64,000 nucleotides of DNA from Grifola frondosa (GCA_001683735.1 LUGG01000004.1:1612001-1676000); one strand, 5' to 3'. Counted from the stretch's first letter, positions 23,419 through 34,990 are shown. Numbers and translations: made by a program. Notes: a model not told the origin generated them from the sequence alone.

Positions 23419-25105
23419 ATGCTTAGGCTCGTGATACTTGCGCTCTTTCTCAGTAGTGTTGTCGAGACTGTGTTGTCTCGTCTGGAGCTTCCATCCGAGC
23501 TTTACACTCCCCTGATTGCAGACAAGATTCTGCAGAGAGCAATTTCTACCCCGAATCCTATGCAATATCCCCAATACACTGACCGCGTCGCCGGAGACTG
23601 GATATGGTTCTCTCCTGACCTCTGGACGACTGGCTTTTTCCCGTCCACACTCTATGCTATGTATGCGCGTGCTCAACTGTGTCCCTGGACTACCGGGGAA
23701 GCATCAAAGTGGCTATCTCTGGGACGCCAGTGGAGTGCAGCCGAATTACCGCTGGAGATTAAGAATTCAGTTGGCACGATGTTGGTTTCTTGAGCTTCCC
23801 GTTCATGGATGAGCTTACTGTGTTCGTTGTGGCTTCCCATGCATTTTCAACTTTCGAACTGAATTGTGAGTGCGATCCAGGAATCCCAAGAATAGTACCG
23901 CCATCGCCGCAGTGAATGCATTCGCTGCAGATCTTGCTGCCCGATTCAGTCCTATTGTTGGCTGCACTAGAAGCTGGATACCTCGGACCCCACCGATTTC
24001 GAAGTACGTACCAATCAATCCGATAATTATATTGTCTGACGTGAATGTAGGTCATTATCGATAACATGATGAATTTACAGGTCAGCTCGAGATTGGCCAG
24101 CATTGTTTTCCTGCTGACTTTTGTTTGAGGTTCTATTTGCTTCCGCTTATTGACTGGAAATGACACTCTGCGCGAGATTGCTATATCTCATGCCAATAAG
24201 ACTATGGTGAACCACATACGACCTGATGGTTCGTTGGGCCTCCCTCCTTTTCTATTAATGCTTATACTGCACTTTAGGCGGATCATTCCATCTTGTGGCG
24301 TACAACTCTACCACCGGTGTTGTGATACATCGGGGGACTGTTCAAGGATATGCTGATAATAGGTAAGCGCAAGTGTGTATTTTAGATACTTGCATCTCAC
24401 CATTCGTTCTAGTACATGGAGCCGTGGCCAAGCCTGGGGAATTTACGGGTTTGCAAACAGTAAGTAAGTTCTATTTTATCCCATATACAACCACTGACAA
24501 AAATATTCGAAGTGTATGCCCACACCCATCATTTCGACTATCTGGACACTGCGAGGCGCATGGCTTCCTATTTTCTCACGAATACACCCACAGATGGTAT
24601 TGTTCCCTGGTATGTAATCTTAGCGGATCCCAGTGTGAATCCAGCTGAAGTTAACACAACCATATTCAAGGGACTTCAATGCGCCACTCACGCCCCCAAG
24701 ACCGGCAGACTCGTCTGCGGCCATGATCGCTGCGAACGGGCTTATTCTATTGGCGCAACAAGAGAACTCGCTCTCTCCACGAAACCTCACCGGTTACACA
24801 TACTACATGGATGCAGTCGTTAAGGTTAGTCTCGTTCACCGGTGTTGTATCGTATGACTGATCGGCGAGCGTGAACACAGCTTTTGCATGACACGACGAA
24901 TTTGGCCTGGCGTCCGGCATGGCAAAGCCTCCTTGCTAATGGTACTGTCAACAATCCGCAGCAGAACAATTTGACAGGCATCGTGTATGGTATGTTACTA
25001 CGCCGCAAAACCCTCCGTTTTATTGTCTCATCGAGTCGGATAGGCGATTACTACTTTATCAAGGCTGGAAATGATTTGATCACTATGGGATTGGCTGTAT
25101 GCTAA
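23419..25105 (+). CDS. Secreted unsaturated glucuronyl hydrolase-like protein (GH88 family)
   Basis: The N-terminus MLRLVILALFLSSVVETVLS is a good secretion signal. The mature part has DWIWFSPDLWTTGFFPSTLY, VGHDVGFLSFPFMDEL-like residues, GNDTLREIAISHANKTM, a GSFHLVAYNSTTGVV-like block, STWSRGQAWGIYGF, MYAHTHHFDYLDTARRMASY, DFNAPLTPPRPADSSAAM and the end GDYYFIKAGNDLITMGLA. This is the six-hairpin fold of GH88 enzymes, which remove unsaturated uronic acid left by polysaccharide lyases. A role in degrading plant or microbial polysaccharides outside the cell is inferred. One frameshift near 23774 (GGCACG for GGCCACG) interrupts the HDVGF region. About eight introns are present. Confidence 0.88.
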
Positions 25106-25282
25106 GTGTTACTATATTCGGCTGTTTCGTTTGACTGCAGTGCATGTGATTGAATAATGTTTTCTTTTTTGGTCATGGAATGCAATTGCAAAACATCAAA
25201 TTACGACCAATAACAAAGTATGAGCTACATCTTGCACTATCTACGACATCCCGTACAATTCAATTGTCGACATCAACTCAAT

Positions 25283-25894
25283 TTACGCGCCATAGTTGAG
25301 ACGGAAGATATCATTGTATCTGCGCCACGCGTCAGATATAAATATGAGGAGCAATCATAGGATACTCACACGTAGTAACTCCCGCCCTCAGGTATAAGCT
25401 GGAAAACCTGGCTGAACTGCAGTGGATTTGTGCTGTCATCAACCTGAAGAGTGTGTCATGGCATCGCCCCATATCAAAGGGAAGTTAAGCTGACCACCAA
25501 AAGCCCGTTACACTGACGATCAGGCTCGCAACAGTGGGCGAAGAGGGCTGTGCGTCCAAAGTGGTGACCTTGTGCAGTACCTTCTCAAAGGGCAATGTCT
25601 GCAGATGTGTCAAAATCCATCTAGGCGAATAATCAGGTAGGGGTGCTCACAGTCAACTTCTCCGAGATAGGTGCCGCGCCAAGGAACTGAGCGCCCTCAA
25701 ACGACAACATAGAACTGTCGCGCTGTACCGGGAGGGGGAGGAGAGATCAGGATGTTGGTCGGCACAGAGATCACGAAAGATCAAGCGAAGAGTTCGCGAC
25801 GCACATAGAGGCTCTGCAGGCCGGAGCGATTAGTGTCAAAGGTGGAGTAGTAGAAGTCGGTGAACTGCTTGGCGATGCTGTTAATGTCGGCCAT
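25283..25894 (-). CDS. NTF2: Nuclear transport factor 2
   Basis: NTF2 carries Ran-GDP back into the nucleus. Five exons (25805-25894, 25651-25722, 25495-25598, 25370-25443, 25283-25319) spell [20 protein letters not shown], then [69 protein letters not shown] and a C-terminus [11 protein letters not shown]. The total is one base short of 125 codons plus stop, exactly the normal NTF2 length. The missing base is a G in the run before the exon 3 donor (plus-strand CCC at 25504-25506), where VTGLLLVDD is expected. The gene is split so finely that no exon gives a long open frame on its own. Confidence 0.92.
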
Positions 25895-26217
25895 GGCAGG
25901 ATCGCGCTATCGTACAGAAGAAGAATCGAGGCGTAAATGGGTGGCCTGCAAAATTGAGATCGCGAGAGACAAGATCAGTTTTGGCCTTCATTGGAACTCT
26001 ATGTGAAGCTTTCGGAGTTTGAAGTGACTACAGTTTGTGCAAATGAGGTTGTAATGTCTTCCAAATGCGGGATCCATGTTAACAAACATCGCCATCATAT
26101 AGTGGAACGTCGTTCACACCAACTAATCTGTTGTAGAACTAGCGGATACGTTTCACCTACTTTGTCTGCATCAAGGAGGGCAGGTTTCAGCGTACGCAGG
26201 CAGTGTTCAGCCCAGTT
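25895..26217. promoter_or_regulatory. Short divergent promoter, NTF2 / conserved unknown gene
   Basis: The 323-nt gap must contain the promoters and 5' leaders of two divergent genes. No TATA-like word was noticed in a convincing position on either side, and no coding frame here looks real. Confidence 0.4.
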
Positions 26218-27634
26218 ATGTCCATGGCGCCACCGGAGACAGCGCGCCCAGCCATGCGTCGCAAGTCTTCTGCGCAGAATCTCCTCTCGTCGTTGAGACC
26301 CTCCACGAGCAGCGTCCCCCAGTCGCTCCCATCCAACGCCATCTCCTCTACGACCGGGTTCCAGCACGTCCCAGCACCCACTCCCACGACGGCCGGCATG
26401 AACAGAGAGTGGGACGTTCAGTCGCTGCACTCAGATTCCGTTGCTTCCTCTGTTGGGGCCAATGGCAATCCGCTCGCGCAGGGGACTTCTGTGGAGATGT
26501 TGAGGGAGCTGGTGAAGAAGAGGATCATCACCTTGACGTACATGCGGAACGTACATGAAGGGTGCGTAGATCGAATATCGCTGCCAATAGCAAACTGATT
26601 GTCATAATTGTTGTTGACAGACGGAGTCACTGGTTTCACACAATCATGATAACACGCGCTGAGCTGGACCGCGCATTCACAAACAATGCCATGAAGGGCC
26701 GGTATGTCTCGTCCGCCGACACGTCGCGGCTCAGTCCAGTGACACGTATCGTGCAGGACATACCGGTTCGCCGTACTAGGGATGGCGCTCGCCAATTTAT
26801 TCGACCAGAAAGAACCGCAAGAGCTATTGCGCGGCCTGATGAACATACTCAATGACTATGAGTTCTTCAAAGAAGATACTGACAAGCCAAAGATGGTATG
26901 TTGTTTCACCTTCTAATTGTGTCGCAGAATGCATACACTTCTCAGCGTTTGTTTAGGACAAAAGGTTCGAAACGGCCGGGTACTGCTGAATATGCAGCCT
27001 CATATGCAGACACGTCTTCTGAGACTACAATGTCCATGCCTCACGTTGTACGTACACTATTGTCTATCTTCACGTGATGTCTAATTTCGTATGACAGCCC
27101 TTTCCTCTTGACTATCACCAAACTCTGCTTTCTCTCCTGGACGTCCTCTCGGAGGTGTACAATAAAATCTCTAAAATACTTGGCCCGTCTCCATTCCCAA
27201 GTTCGGGTAACCATATGATGGGCCCCTAGGGCTCCTTTCCCCCACCCAGGCGTTTGTACTCTTTTCAGGAACTGATGCTGCGCCAACAAGTGACAACGAT
27301 GGCAGTCTGTGGGGCATTGCGAACGCGAATGCTATAAGTGCGCAAGTGGGGGGTGTGATGTATGGCGGAGCATTGGGGGTCCACCACCAAGTTGGAATTC
27401 AGCCCTTGGAGATACGGTGAGGCAGATCGACAACAAGCTCAAGGTCAGTTTGTTCTTGGTAGTTATGAAGTTTGGTGCTGATCGTTTCGGTTACAGAAAG
27501 TGATAGGTACGCTTCTGAAGGAGCTCGATGACTGCGCGCGAACTGGGATCAAAGATGAATTAGCATCACTGGATCCTCTACTGCGACATGTTGGAGTGGT
27601 AGAAGACGCTCGCGAGATGTTCGAGTTCGACTAA
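26218..27634 (+). CDS. Conserved basidiomycete protein of unknown function
   Basis: The start MSMAPPETARPAMRRKSSAQ heads a Ser/Thr/Pro-rich segment, then VEMLRELVKKRIITLTYMRN, HEG/RSHWFHTIMITRAELDRA, RTYRFAVLGMALANLFDQKE, PQELLRGLMNILNDYEFFKE, RLFRTKGSKRPGT, PFPLDYHQTLLSLLDVLSEV, YNKISKILGPSPFP and the end KVIGTLLKELDDCARTGIKD, PLLRHVG, EFD. The protein is mostly helical without membrane segments. The pattern resembles a family I associate with other mushrooms, but I cannot attach a function. Frameshifts at 27222-27225 (CCCC for CCCCC) and 27372-27376 (one G missing) break the last third. Confidence 0.75.
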
Positions 27635-28276
27635 CAGGCAGGGCTCGGAGGAGCTGACGAGCTTCACGATCATGCACGATCATCACGGCTAAGATTATGG
27701 CTGTATCTAATGGGTATTTTGTTGTACTATAATAATGTCACGAATGTCCTGGGTAAGATAATGCCACCATCAAGGGTCAGATTCAATTGAGAAGCGAATG
27801 CAATACATCCCAGATGGATGAGCCGCACGAAGGTCTTGCGAAAACACTGCTTTGTACAGTCGTGGGAGTCCTTGCGCTCACCGAAGAACGCACCATTGGA
27901 GAAATACAAGCTAGAAGCCTCTTCGTTGTTTTCCGACACTCGGCGGTTGTCATGGCTCGAGAAGTGACACACGCGAATGCTGCGTTGACTGGATTTTCAA
28001 AGATATTTCTTGAGACACAGATAAAGAAATCTGAGGAGGCTTCATCAGTGTAAGAGGGCGACCAACAGACTGATGTCAATCATTCAGATCTCGAGAAAAA
28101 TCCATCAAAGCGTTCCAAGATAACTAACAAGCGCCCATAAGCGGTAGCTTATAAAGCGATCTTCAGATTGAATCGGAGTTTAAAATAGAAGCTATATAAG
28201 AGCGATGTTCAAATGCCAGATTGCCCCTTCGCCCCTCGCGTTTTTTTTCCCACGGTTGCAAAATTCTGGTGCCACA
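27635..28276. promoter_or_regulatory. TBP promoter region with an unexplained open frame
   Basis: The 642-nt gap precedes the TBP gene. Both strands stay open for about 270-300 nt around 27783-28079. The plus frame has no recognised motif, so I do not call a gene. The right part is AT-rich and carries the TATA-like site listed separately. Confidence 0.35.
28193..28199 (+). promoter_or_regulatory. TATA box upstream of the TBP gene
   Basis: TATATAA lies 78 nt before the preferred TBP ATG at 28277 in an otherwise unremarkable AT-rich leader. A weaker TTATAAAG lies at about 28149. If functional, it would let TBP bind its own promoter. This is sequence evidence only. Confidence 0.5.
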
Positions 28277-29434
28277 ATGTCCTTCCTCCCCACCCGTCAA
28301 GTTACTTTTGGACGTCCGACCCATGTCCCCCTCAGCAGCAACAGTACCAGCAATCGCAACCGCAACCATACTCCCAACCTCAACCTCAGCAGCAAGCGGC
28401 CACTGGTCTCGCACTGCCGTATGGATCTAATCCTTACCTCCCTGGTCCATCCGGTCTAGCGCTCCCCAGCCCTGTGCCCCCTCCCTACTCATCACAGCCG
28501 CAGTTGCAACAGCCTGCACAGCAGCCTTCGCAGCTCCCAGCGCAGTCTCAGACTGTGGTTGGTTCCACTCAGTCGACCGCAGTGGCGGGCCCTTCCACAC
28601 CCACCGCCACTGCTGTCCCCGCCACACCCGTACCGCTCACCCTCGAGCAGCAGCACATCACCGCCGTAGAGGGTATCGTGCCCACACTTCAGAAATCGTA
28701 GCGACGGTCAACCTTGACTGCCGTCTCGACCTCAAGACGATTGCATTGCACGCGAGGAATGCAGAGTATAATCCCAAGGTTGGTATTCTTGTTTCTTAAT
28801 AGTGTGAATGTCGGACTTCTATCCGTCATTGCACCATAGCGTTTCGCCGCGGTCATCATGCGTATCCGCGACCCTAAAACTACGGCCCTCATCTTCGCCT
28901 CAGGCAAGATGGTTGTTACGGGTGCGAAGTCCGAAGACGACTCTCGGTTAGCATCGCGCAAGTATGCCCGGATCGTGCAGAAGCTTGGCTTTGATGCCAA
29001 GTTCTCTGAGTTCAAGATCCAAAACATTGTGGGCAGTTGCGACGTGAAGTTCCCCATTCGGCTGGAGGACTCGCGTACAGCCACGGACAGTTCAGCAGTT
29101 ATGAGCCTGAGGTGCGTTGCGTCACAGTCGTCGTCAAGGATGTTGTTTACCCATACCCGTAAAGCTGTTCCCTGGTCTGATCTATCGTATGATCAAGCCC
29201 AAAGTGGTCCTCTTGATATTTGTTTCTGGCAAGATAGTGCTTACTGGCGCAAAGGTAAACCTCAGTCCTTGTCATGAGATTAGTCCTTGCTCTGCTGCGT
29301 TGGCAGTGGTGGACGTCTCAGTCGTGCACGATCGCTAACGTGGCCATGTTCATTGACCTGTTCAGGTCAGAGAAGAAATCTACACCGCATTCAACACGAT
29401 ATATACGGTGTTATGCGAGTTCCGCAAGCCGTAG
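28277..29434 (+). CDS. TBP: TATA-binding protein
   Basis: TBP nucleates transcription by all three nuclear RNA polymerases. The start [18 protein letters not shown] leads into a Gln/Pro-rich N-terminus ([18 protein letters not shown]). The conserved core then appears: [107 protein letters not shown] and a C-terminus [20 protein letters not shown]. Both direct repeats of the saddle are present. Three single-base gaps disturb the frame: near 28313-28317 (C run), 28691 (before IVATV) and 29069 (GGA for GGGA before LAYSHG). The core is otherwise ungapped, which is hard to reconcile with a dead copy. Confidence 0.95.
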
Positions 29435-29827
29435 CCGCAGCATCGTCCCTTACTCCTACTGTCGATCCCCGATCCCGTTCCGTGCTACCGTTGTCGGGGC
29501 CGGCTGGAGGGTAGAGAGCGGGGTTGGCGTCTGGTGGCTGTTATCGTAGAAAAATCAGAGACACTTCGCATGAAGCTGACCCCGCTATGACTTTCCACAT
29601 TCCTTTGGGCTTATCCTACTGTACAGCTTTTTCTACTCACATATCGCCGTTATTATTGTCACTGTAGCAATCTGTACTCATAACACAATAGCATTATATC
29701 CTCGTTTTCATTTCAATTTTGTTTGAGCTGCAATCAAAATCGATGATGTGACTCGGGTCGCCGAAGTTTATGCTGTGTGTACCTGCGAGTACTATTGTTC
29801 TATTGTCAACGCTTACCCCCAACCATC
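29435..29827. other. TBP 3' region and Trp-tRNA synthetase promoter
   Basis: A 393-nt tandem gap. It is AT-rich around 29590-29760, as expected for a 3' UTR followed by a promoter. No additional feature was recognised. Confidence 0.35.
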
Positions 29828-31453
29828 ATGTCCGAATCCTCTGCTCCCATTATCGGAGGACAATCGGCTCCCGCAGTACCTCTGATCCATCGTCATCGGA
29901 TGCACACCACGCACCGCCTGTAGTGAAGCCCGTGCACGCGGAGGCGCATGGACAGGTCGTCACTCCTTGGGACGTTCAGGGCTCCGTTGCTGAGGACGGA
30001 AAGCAACTCGCGATTGACTACGACAAGCTCATCGAGCAGTTCGGCACACGTAGGGTGGATGCTGCGCTCCTTGAGCGATTCGAGCGGCTTACGGGGACAT
30101 CGGCCGCATTTTTTTTGCGTCGGGGGATGTTTTCTCCCATCGGACCTTGACAAAATCTTGGACCGCTATGAGCAGGGGAAACCGTTCTTCTTGTATACGG
30201 GGAGGGGACCGAGTAGTGACAGCATGCACTTGGGACATATGGTACCGTTCGTTTTCACAAAGTGAGTGCCCTGTGCCATCCTGCCACAGTTGAAGATCTA
30301 GAGACGAATGCGGAGATGGCTGCAGGATGTCTTGACGTCCCATTAGTTGTCAATTGACGGGTGAGCTATTGACTGGTAATTGAATCTTCGCCTGACGCCT
30401 GCACGCAGATGACGAGAAGTTCTTGTTCAAGCACGAGCTGAAGCCTGAACAACTTATGAGTTTGCGAGACGGAACGCTAGAGATATCATTGCGTTGGCTT
30501 CAAGCTGGAAAAAACCTTTATATTAGCGATTACGATTACCTCGGCGGCCATTCTATCGCAATGTCTCAAAATCTCCCGACAGATCACAATCAACCAGCGA
30601 AAGCCACATTTGGTTTCAATGATTCGTCAGTCCCTAATAGTTTTCTGCTTGTACCCCATATTAATCCATGTCCTGCAGTGATAACATCGGGAAGATCCAC
30701 TTTGCATCTATACAGGCAGCGCCTTCCTTCTCCAACTCCTTTCCCCAGATATTTCGGCACAGTGTCGAACATTCCTTGCCTGATCCCATGCGCTATCGAC
30801 CAGGACCATACTTCCGGCTGACGCGGGACGTCGCGCAAAAGCTGAAGTATCCGAAACCCGCGCTGCTGCACTCTAAATTCTTCCCCGCGCTGCAGGCCCA
30901 CAAACGAAGATGAGCGCGTCAGATACGAACTCAAGTATATATATGAACGATACGCTCGCGCAGATCAGAACAAAGTCAATAAGCACGGTTTCTCTGGCGG
31001 GCAGGAGACGACAGAGGAGCATAGGAGACTTGGGGGGAACCCTGACGTCGATGTCGCATATCAATACTTGGGATTCTTCTATGGACGATGATGAAGAGTG
31101 GCTAAGATGGCCGAGGTACGTGATTTATTTTCTACTCATTGATAAAGACATGTGGATCTGAATTGCTATAACATCAGGGAATACCGTGCTGGCCGCTTGC
31201 TGACAGGAGACCTAAAAGCTAAATGTATACAAGTTCTGCAAGATTTTGTGAAGGGCTTCCACAGGTGTGGCTTCTTTGTCCTTCATGCATCACCGCAGAC
31301 CTCATAGTATCGTTTCTCTTTCTATAGCGCAAAGCAAATGTCACAGAAGAGCAGCTGAATGCATTTATGGACGGCAGCCGGAAGATCGAGCCACACTTTG
31401 GGAAGAGCAAAGCAACAGCTATCCCAAAAGATCAGGTCCCACCTGCACAATGA
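29828..31453 (+). CDS. WRS1: Cytoplasmic tryptophanyl-tRNA synthetase
   Basis: This class-I synthetase charges tRNA-Trp. The start [15 protein letters not shown] is followed by [57 protein letters not shown], the HIGH-type signature [38 protein letters not shown] residues, [19 protein letters not shown], the KMSAS loop and [20 protein letters not shown]. The end is [16 protein letters not shown]. This is the eukaryotic cytosolic type. Several single-base indels occur, near 29880, 30092-30095 (an extra G, or two bases lost), 30131, 30146, 30333 and 30349. Apart from these the order of motifs is complete. Confidence 0.93.
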
Positions 31454-32069
31454 TTCGGGCAAGGTGTCATCGGTGATACGAAGAAGACTAATGATCTCCA
31501 TGTTGTAGATTTAGATTCCACATGTGCTCAACCTAGATGGTTGTTTAGCGGCCGTAATTAAATGCGTGTGGCGATGGATTCGAGGTTCCTTCCAAGTCAC
31601 AAGGTTCTACCCTTAGTGCCCTCAAGCTTTTTCTCAGCCGGCCATGCGGCTTTCTGGCGCTATTTGTGAGTCACAATGCGTGGGTGTTGAACATTGAACG
31701 TCGAGGTGAAGTGAAAACTCTGCCCTTCTCCGTCGGTCGCAATCGTCTTTTTGAAGTGATTTCGTTACATCCACTATCTGTACAGAGTGGTTGGATATAG
31801 TTCCTGAGGCAGGCCAGCTGGCCCCGGAATGCACATGCACATAGTGTTCGACGTTGGACACAGCCACCGAGCGCTCCATGACCACCATCACATCGTGGCA
31901 CTAGTTAAGCGCAAAGGTACAAAGGTCCCACGACTCGCGGACGAGTCATAAACTTTTGTACAGCCTTGTTTTTTTAGCATGCCCATCACATTTCGCTCTT
32001 CCCAAAAATTTTCACATGTCCTTCTGTATACCATGCGTGACGCGCATGAAATCGGATAAAAGGCCTCCG
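31454..32069. other. Tandem intergenic region
   Basis: A 616-nt gap between the tRNA synthetase and the LOG-family gene. Minus-strand frames at 31634-31901 show no recognisable content. I see no repeat or RNA gene. Confidence 0.35.
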
Positions 32070-33107
32070 ATGTCGATTTCCGGTCCCAATAATCTTACAA
32101 TGGCTGCACAATCTTCTTCTGACAGCCGTGGGGTAACGGTGTTCTGTGCTTCCTCCTCAGGTCTGCAGAAAGCATATCAGCATTCAGCTGTGTGTACGTG
32201 CACTGATTATGAAGTTTTCAACTTGTGAACTTATTACGGTTCGCAGCGCTAGCCATGCTCTGGCTGAAACACAACGTCCGCTTATATACGGCGGCGGTTC
32301 GGCTGGCCTCATGGGCGCAGTGTCGGCGCAGTGCTCGAGCGCAGCGGTGAGGTAACAGGTGTTACGCCGTTTGCCATGGTCGCTGCTGGAGGAGAGAAAG
32401 ATGCTACCCAGACTACCAGGCGGCCACAAAACCGGACCCATGTCCGGCTTGACGAGGAGGGCCGCGAGAAGGTATGTCGAGGAACCAATAAGTCTTTGGA
32501 AGATTACTGATGTGACGTTAGGTGGAGACTGTGAGTGCTGTCTCATGCGTAGGCATTAACGATGTCATTCATGATACTTTACAAGATTATTGTCAATTCA
32601 ATGCATGAGCGCAAGGCCGAGATGGCGAAGAATCGGGAAGCTTTATCTGTCTTCCAGGCGGTTACGGCACTTTTGAGGAGGTGACTATCTATATGATTCA
32701 TGTTTCGGGAGTGCATCCTGATAATTTATTCCATCGCAGATTCTCGAGATAATTTGTTGGTCCCAGCTAGGGATCCACAGCAAGCGTGCGTACTACTCAT
32801 CTCAAGTTATTTATATTCCTAAAATAAGTTTTCACCCTCGAAGCGGTCATCGTCCTAAATGTCCGTGGTTCTTCAACCCCCTTCGCGAGCTCATCCGCAA
32901 TGCCATTAATGAAGGCTTCATCCTCGCCAAGAATGAGTTCCTTGTTCGATTCATCGATGGTCCTGTCGATATCGATGAGCACGAAATTTTGACTGGGGCA
33001 AAGCTGCTATTGAGGCGCTTGACCGCTGGGAGCAGGTGGTTACTAGCCACTACTATGATTGGACGGTGAGGAAAGAGGGAAAGGCAGAGCCATTGACCGC
33101 CACGTGA
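32070..33107 (+). CDS. LOG-family (lysine decarboxylase-like) phosphoribohydrolase
   Basis: LOG proteins hydrolyse nucleoside 5'-monophosphates, including cytokinin ribotides, to the free base. The start MSISGPNNLTMAAQSSSDSR leads to the Rossmann-like VTVFCASSSG, then HALAETQRPLIYGGGSAGLM, GVTPFAMVAAGGEKDATQ, SMHERKAEMAKN and the signature PGGYGTFEE, with ILEIICWSQLGIHSKP, GFILAKNEFLVRFIDGPVDI and an end EPLTAT. The PGGxGTxxE motif is the hallmark of the active site. Single missing bases at about 32253, 32326, 32643, 32870 and 32989 split it into short frames. Whether the fungal enzyme makes cytokinin or serves nucleotide salvage cannot be told from sequence. Confidence 0.88.
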
Positions 33108-33232
33108 GATATATACACATTTATATACACCTGGATGTTCTTTCTACAGTTTGAATACACACGGAATTGCGACAAAATGAAAGCGACGTTCAAACGACAA
33201 GATGCAACAGACGCAACCACAATTACAACCAA

Positions 33233-34825
33233 CCTTCTTCTCCCGTGTTCCTTCCCCTAAAGTTACATTCAACCAGCAATGGCACTAATGCATTGTCCGT
33301 CGGATCTGTGTAAAAGTCCATCAGTGCCCAGCCCCGAATCCGCAACTCGCCCTCTTCCTTCTCCGGCGCATTGACCCTAACGTCATTATTCTGCTGGTCA
33401 CCTAGGGTATCGAGCAACCATTTGACCGCACGAGCGTTGACACACTTCGACGCCGAAACCGAACGCCGGCCAGCCAAAGCCACGCGCAACAGTTGGGGGA
33501 AACGCAAGCGGGAAGGAGGCCGCGGAAAAATAGCTAATGGATAGAATAGGATTTGGCAGGTCGCCCTGAGGCGCGATGAGAATTTCAGACGAGAGTGCCG
33601 CCTTTTCGGGTATAGATAAAAACGAAGGTATATTGTACCTAGGCAAAGAATGTGAGAAGTGTATTGATAGAGCAACACAAGGACTTACCAGTCATGCGTT
33701 CGCACCAGTGTCTCCTTACATTGCCAGATGAATCCAGATTTCTCGCTGTCCGGCCATGCTGTAGGGTGGATGCCGAGCCCTTCGAGACCATGCTCCCACC
33801 CTGACCCATCGCCGCCGAAGCGACTAAACATTACCACCCTGCCTCGAACTTCGCCCAGCCTCGGGATCCTGTTTTCCAAACCACATGCCCATTCCACCAG
33901 GACTACTTTCAATTTCACTATGTACCAATTGTGAGAAGATGGGAGGCGGGGTTGTCGAGAAATCCTCCTGTTTGATTGACATGACAATTGTCTCCCGGCA
34001 TGTTTGCGGTGCAGTGAGAAAATCATGGATTGTGGTCAGAATTTCTTGAATGGGGTGCGTTGGGGAAATGAGCCGTGGTATGAGATAAGGCGGGAGTCCT
34101 TCACGGCGAGACGGATATCAATTACACGAATACCAGTGTGCAACTGAACGGAGAGAGGCGTAGCGAGCGATTGACACTGGGAAATGGGCCAGCCGTAGAA
34201 AGCCAACCTATAGCACATGAATATATTGAGAAATGCGCAGCAACTCTAAAACAAATTGCTACAGACGCGTCATGTGTGCCTGAAAACCATAACATAAACA
34301 AATGCATAGCTTGCTATTTGTAACGTAACGCACCTGGGAGCATTAGGGCAGATAGAGGCACGGTGTCCGGAATTTCTGCTAAGAAGGAAGAGAGTTCTCG
34401 ACGAGGAAATATCGAGAGTTTATGATGTCGCTTTGAGATCTGAATATTTATTCAAGCTTATGAAGGACATTCCTCGACAACAATATGTCCTACCTTGCTA
34501 CGATAGATTCGCCATGGGCAGTGGGAAGGCATTTCAACCACTTTCCACGTCGCTCCAAGAGCGATGGGTACGTTTACGGTAAATACTTCACCCCGAACGA
34601 CCCGGGCGCGTCGGTTTGGTGTGGGCTTGCTGGATTCCTTTTCATCGACACTGAGATGATTCGTCCACGGTTGAGAAGTCAGCGTCAACGATATAGGACC
34701 AGCTTTCGAGACCTGGAGGTCATGGACGCAGAAGGGAAGACAAATTGGTACTCGGATGTTTCCCCAGCTTGATCACAGCAGCGCACAATGTCAGAAGTGT
34801 GATTGAAGATTGTGAACTTCTTCAT
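33233..34825 (-). CDS. PI-PLC X-domain phosphodiesterase-like protein
   Basis: The core reads FLAEIPDTVPLSALMLPG, THDAS, FYGWPISQCQSLATPLSVQL, HTGIRVIDIRLAVKDSRLIS, YHGSFPQRTPF, TIHDFLTAPQTCRETIVMS, RFGGDGSGWEHGLEGLGIHP, YNIPSFLSIPEKAALSSEIL, VNARAVKWLLDTLGDQ and the end ECNFRGRNTGEEGWL. THD and YHG hold the two catalytic His expected for the PI-PLC X fold. A beta-rich N-terminal segment (MKKFTIFNHTSD, then SLTLTSQPW) precedes it. The likely start is the ATG at 34823-34825. The protein resembles fungal PLC-like phosphodiesterases without the Y and C2 domains of classical PLC. Substrate is unknown. Frameshifts occur in the N-terminal part and around 33800-33950. Confidence 0.85.
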
Positions 34826-34951
34826 GGTATCCTACTGCGAAGGCGGAGGTGATAGTGGTATTGCGCAGCATCGGGTGACGGTGAATCAGGCGAAGGTCAC
34901 AGACTGCCCTAATTAGTCCCGTGATCGCGTCGCGCTCATTGTCACACCCAG

Positions 34952-34957
34952 ACGCGT
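34952..34957. promoter_or_regulatory. MluI cell-cycle box upstream of RAD1
   Basis: ACGCGT lies 33 nt before the RAD1 ATG, in the 165-nt gap shared with the divergent PI-PLC-like gene. In yeasts ACGCGT is bound by MBF and drives G1/S genes including DNA repair genes. Its role here is inferred. Confidence 0.4.
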
Positions 34958-34990
34958 CGTTTCCTTGTGACCTTCACGTCGTGTCCAGGG

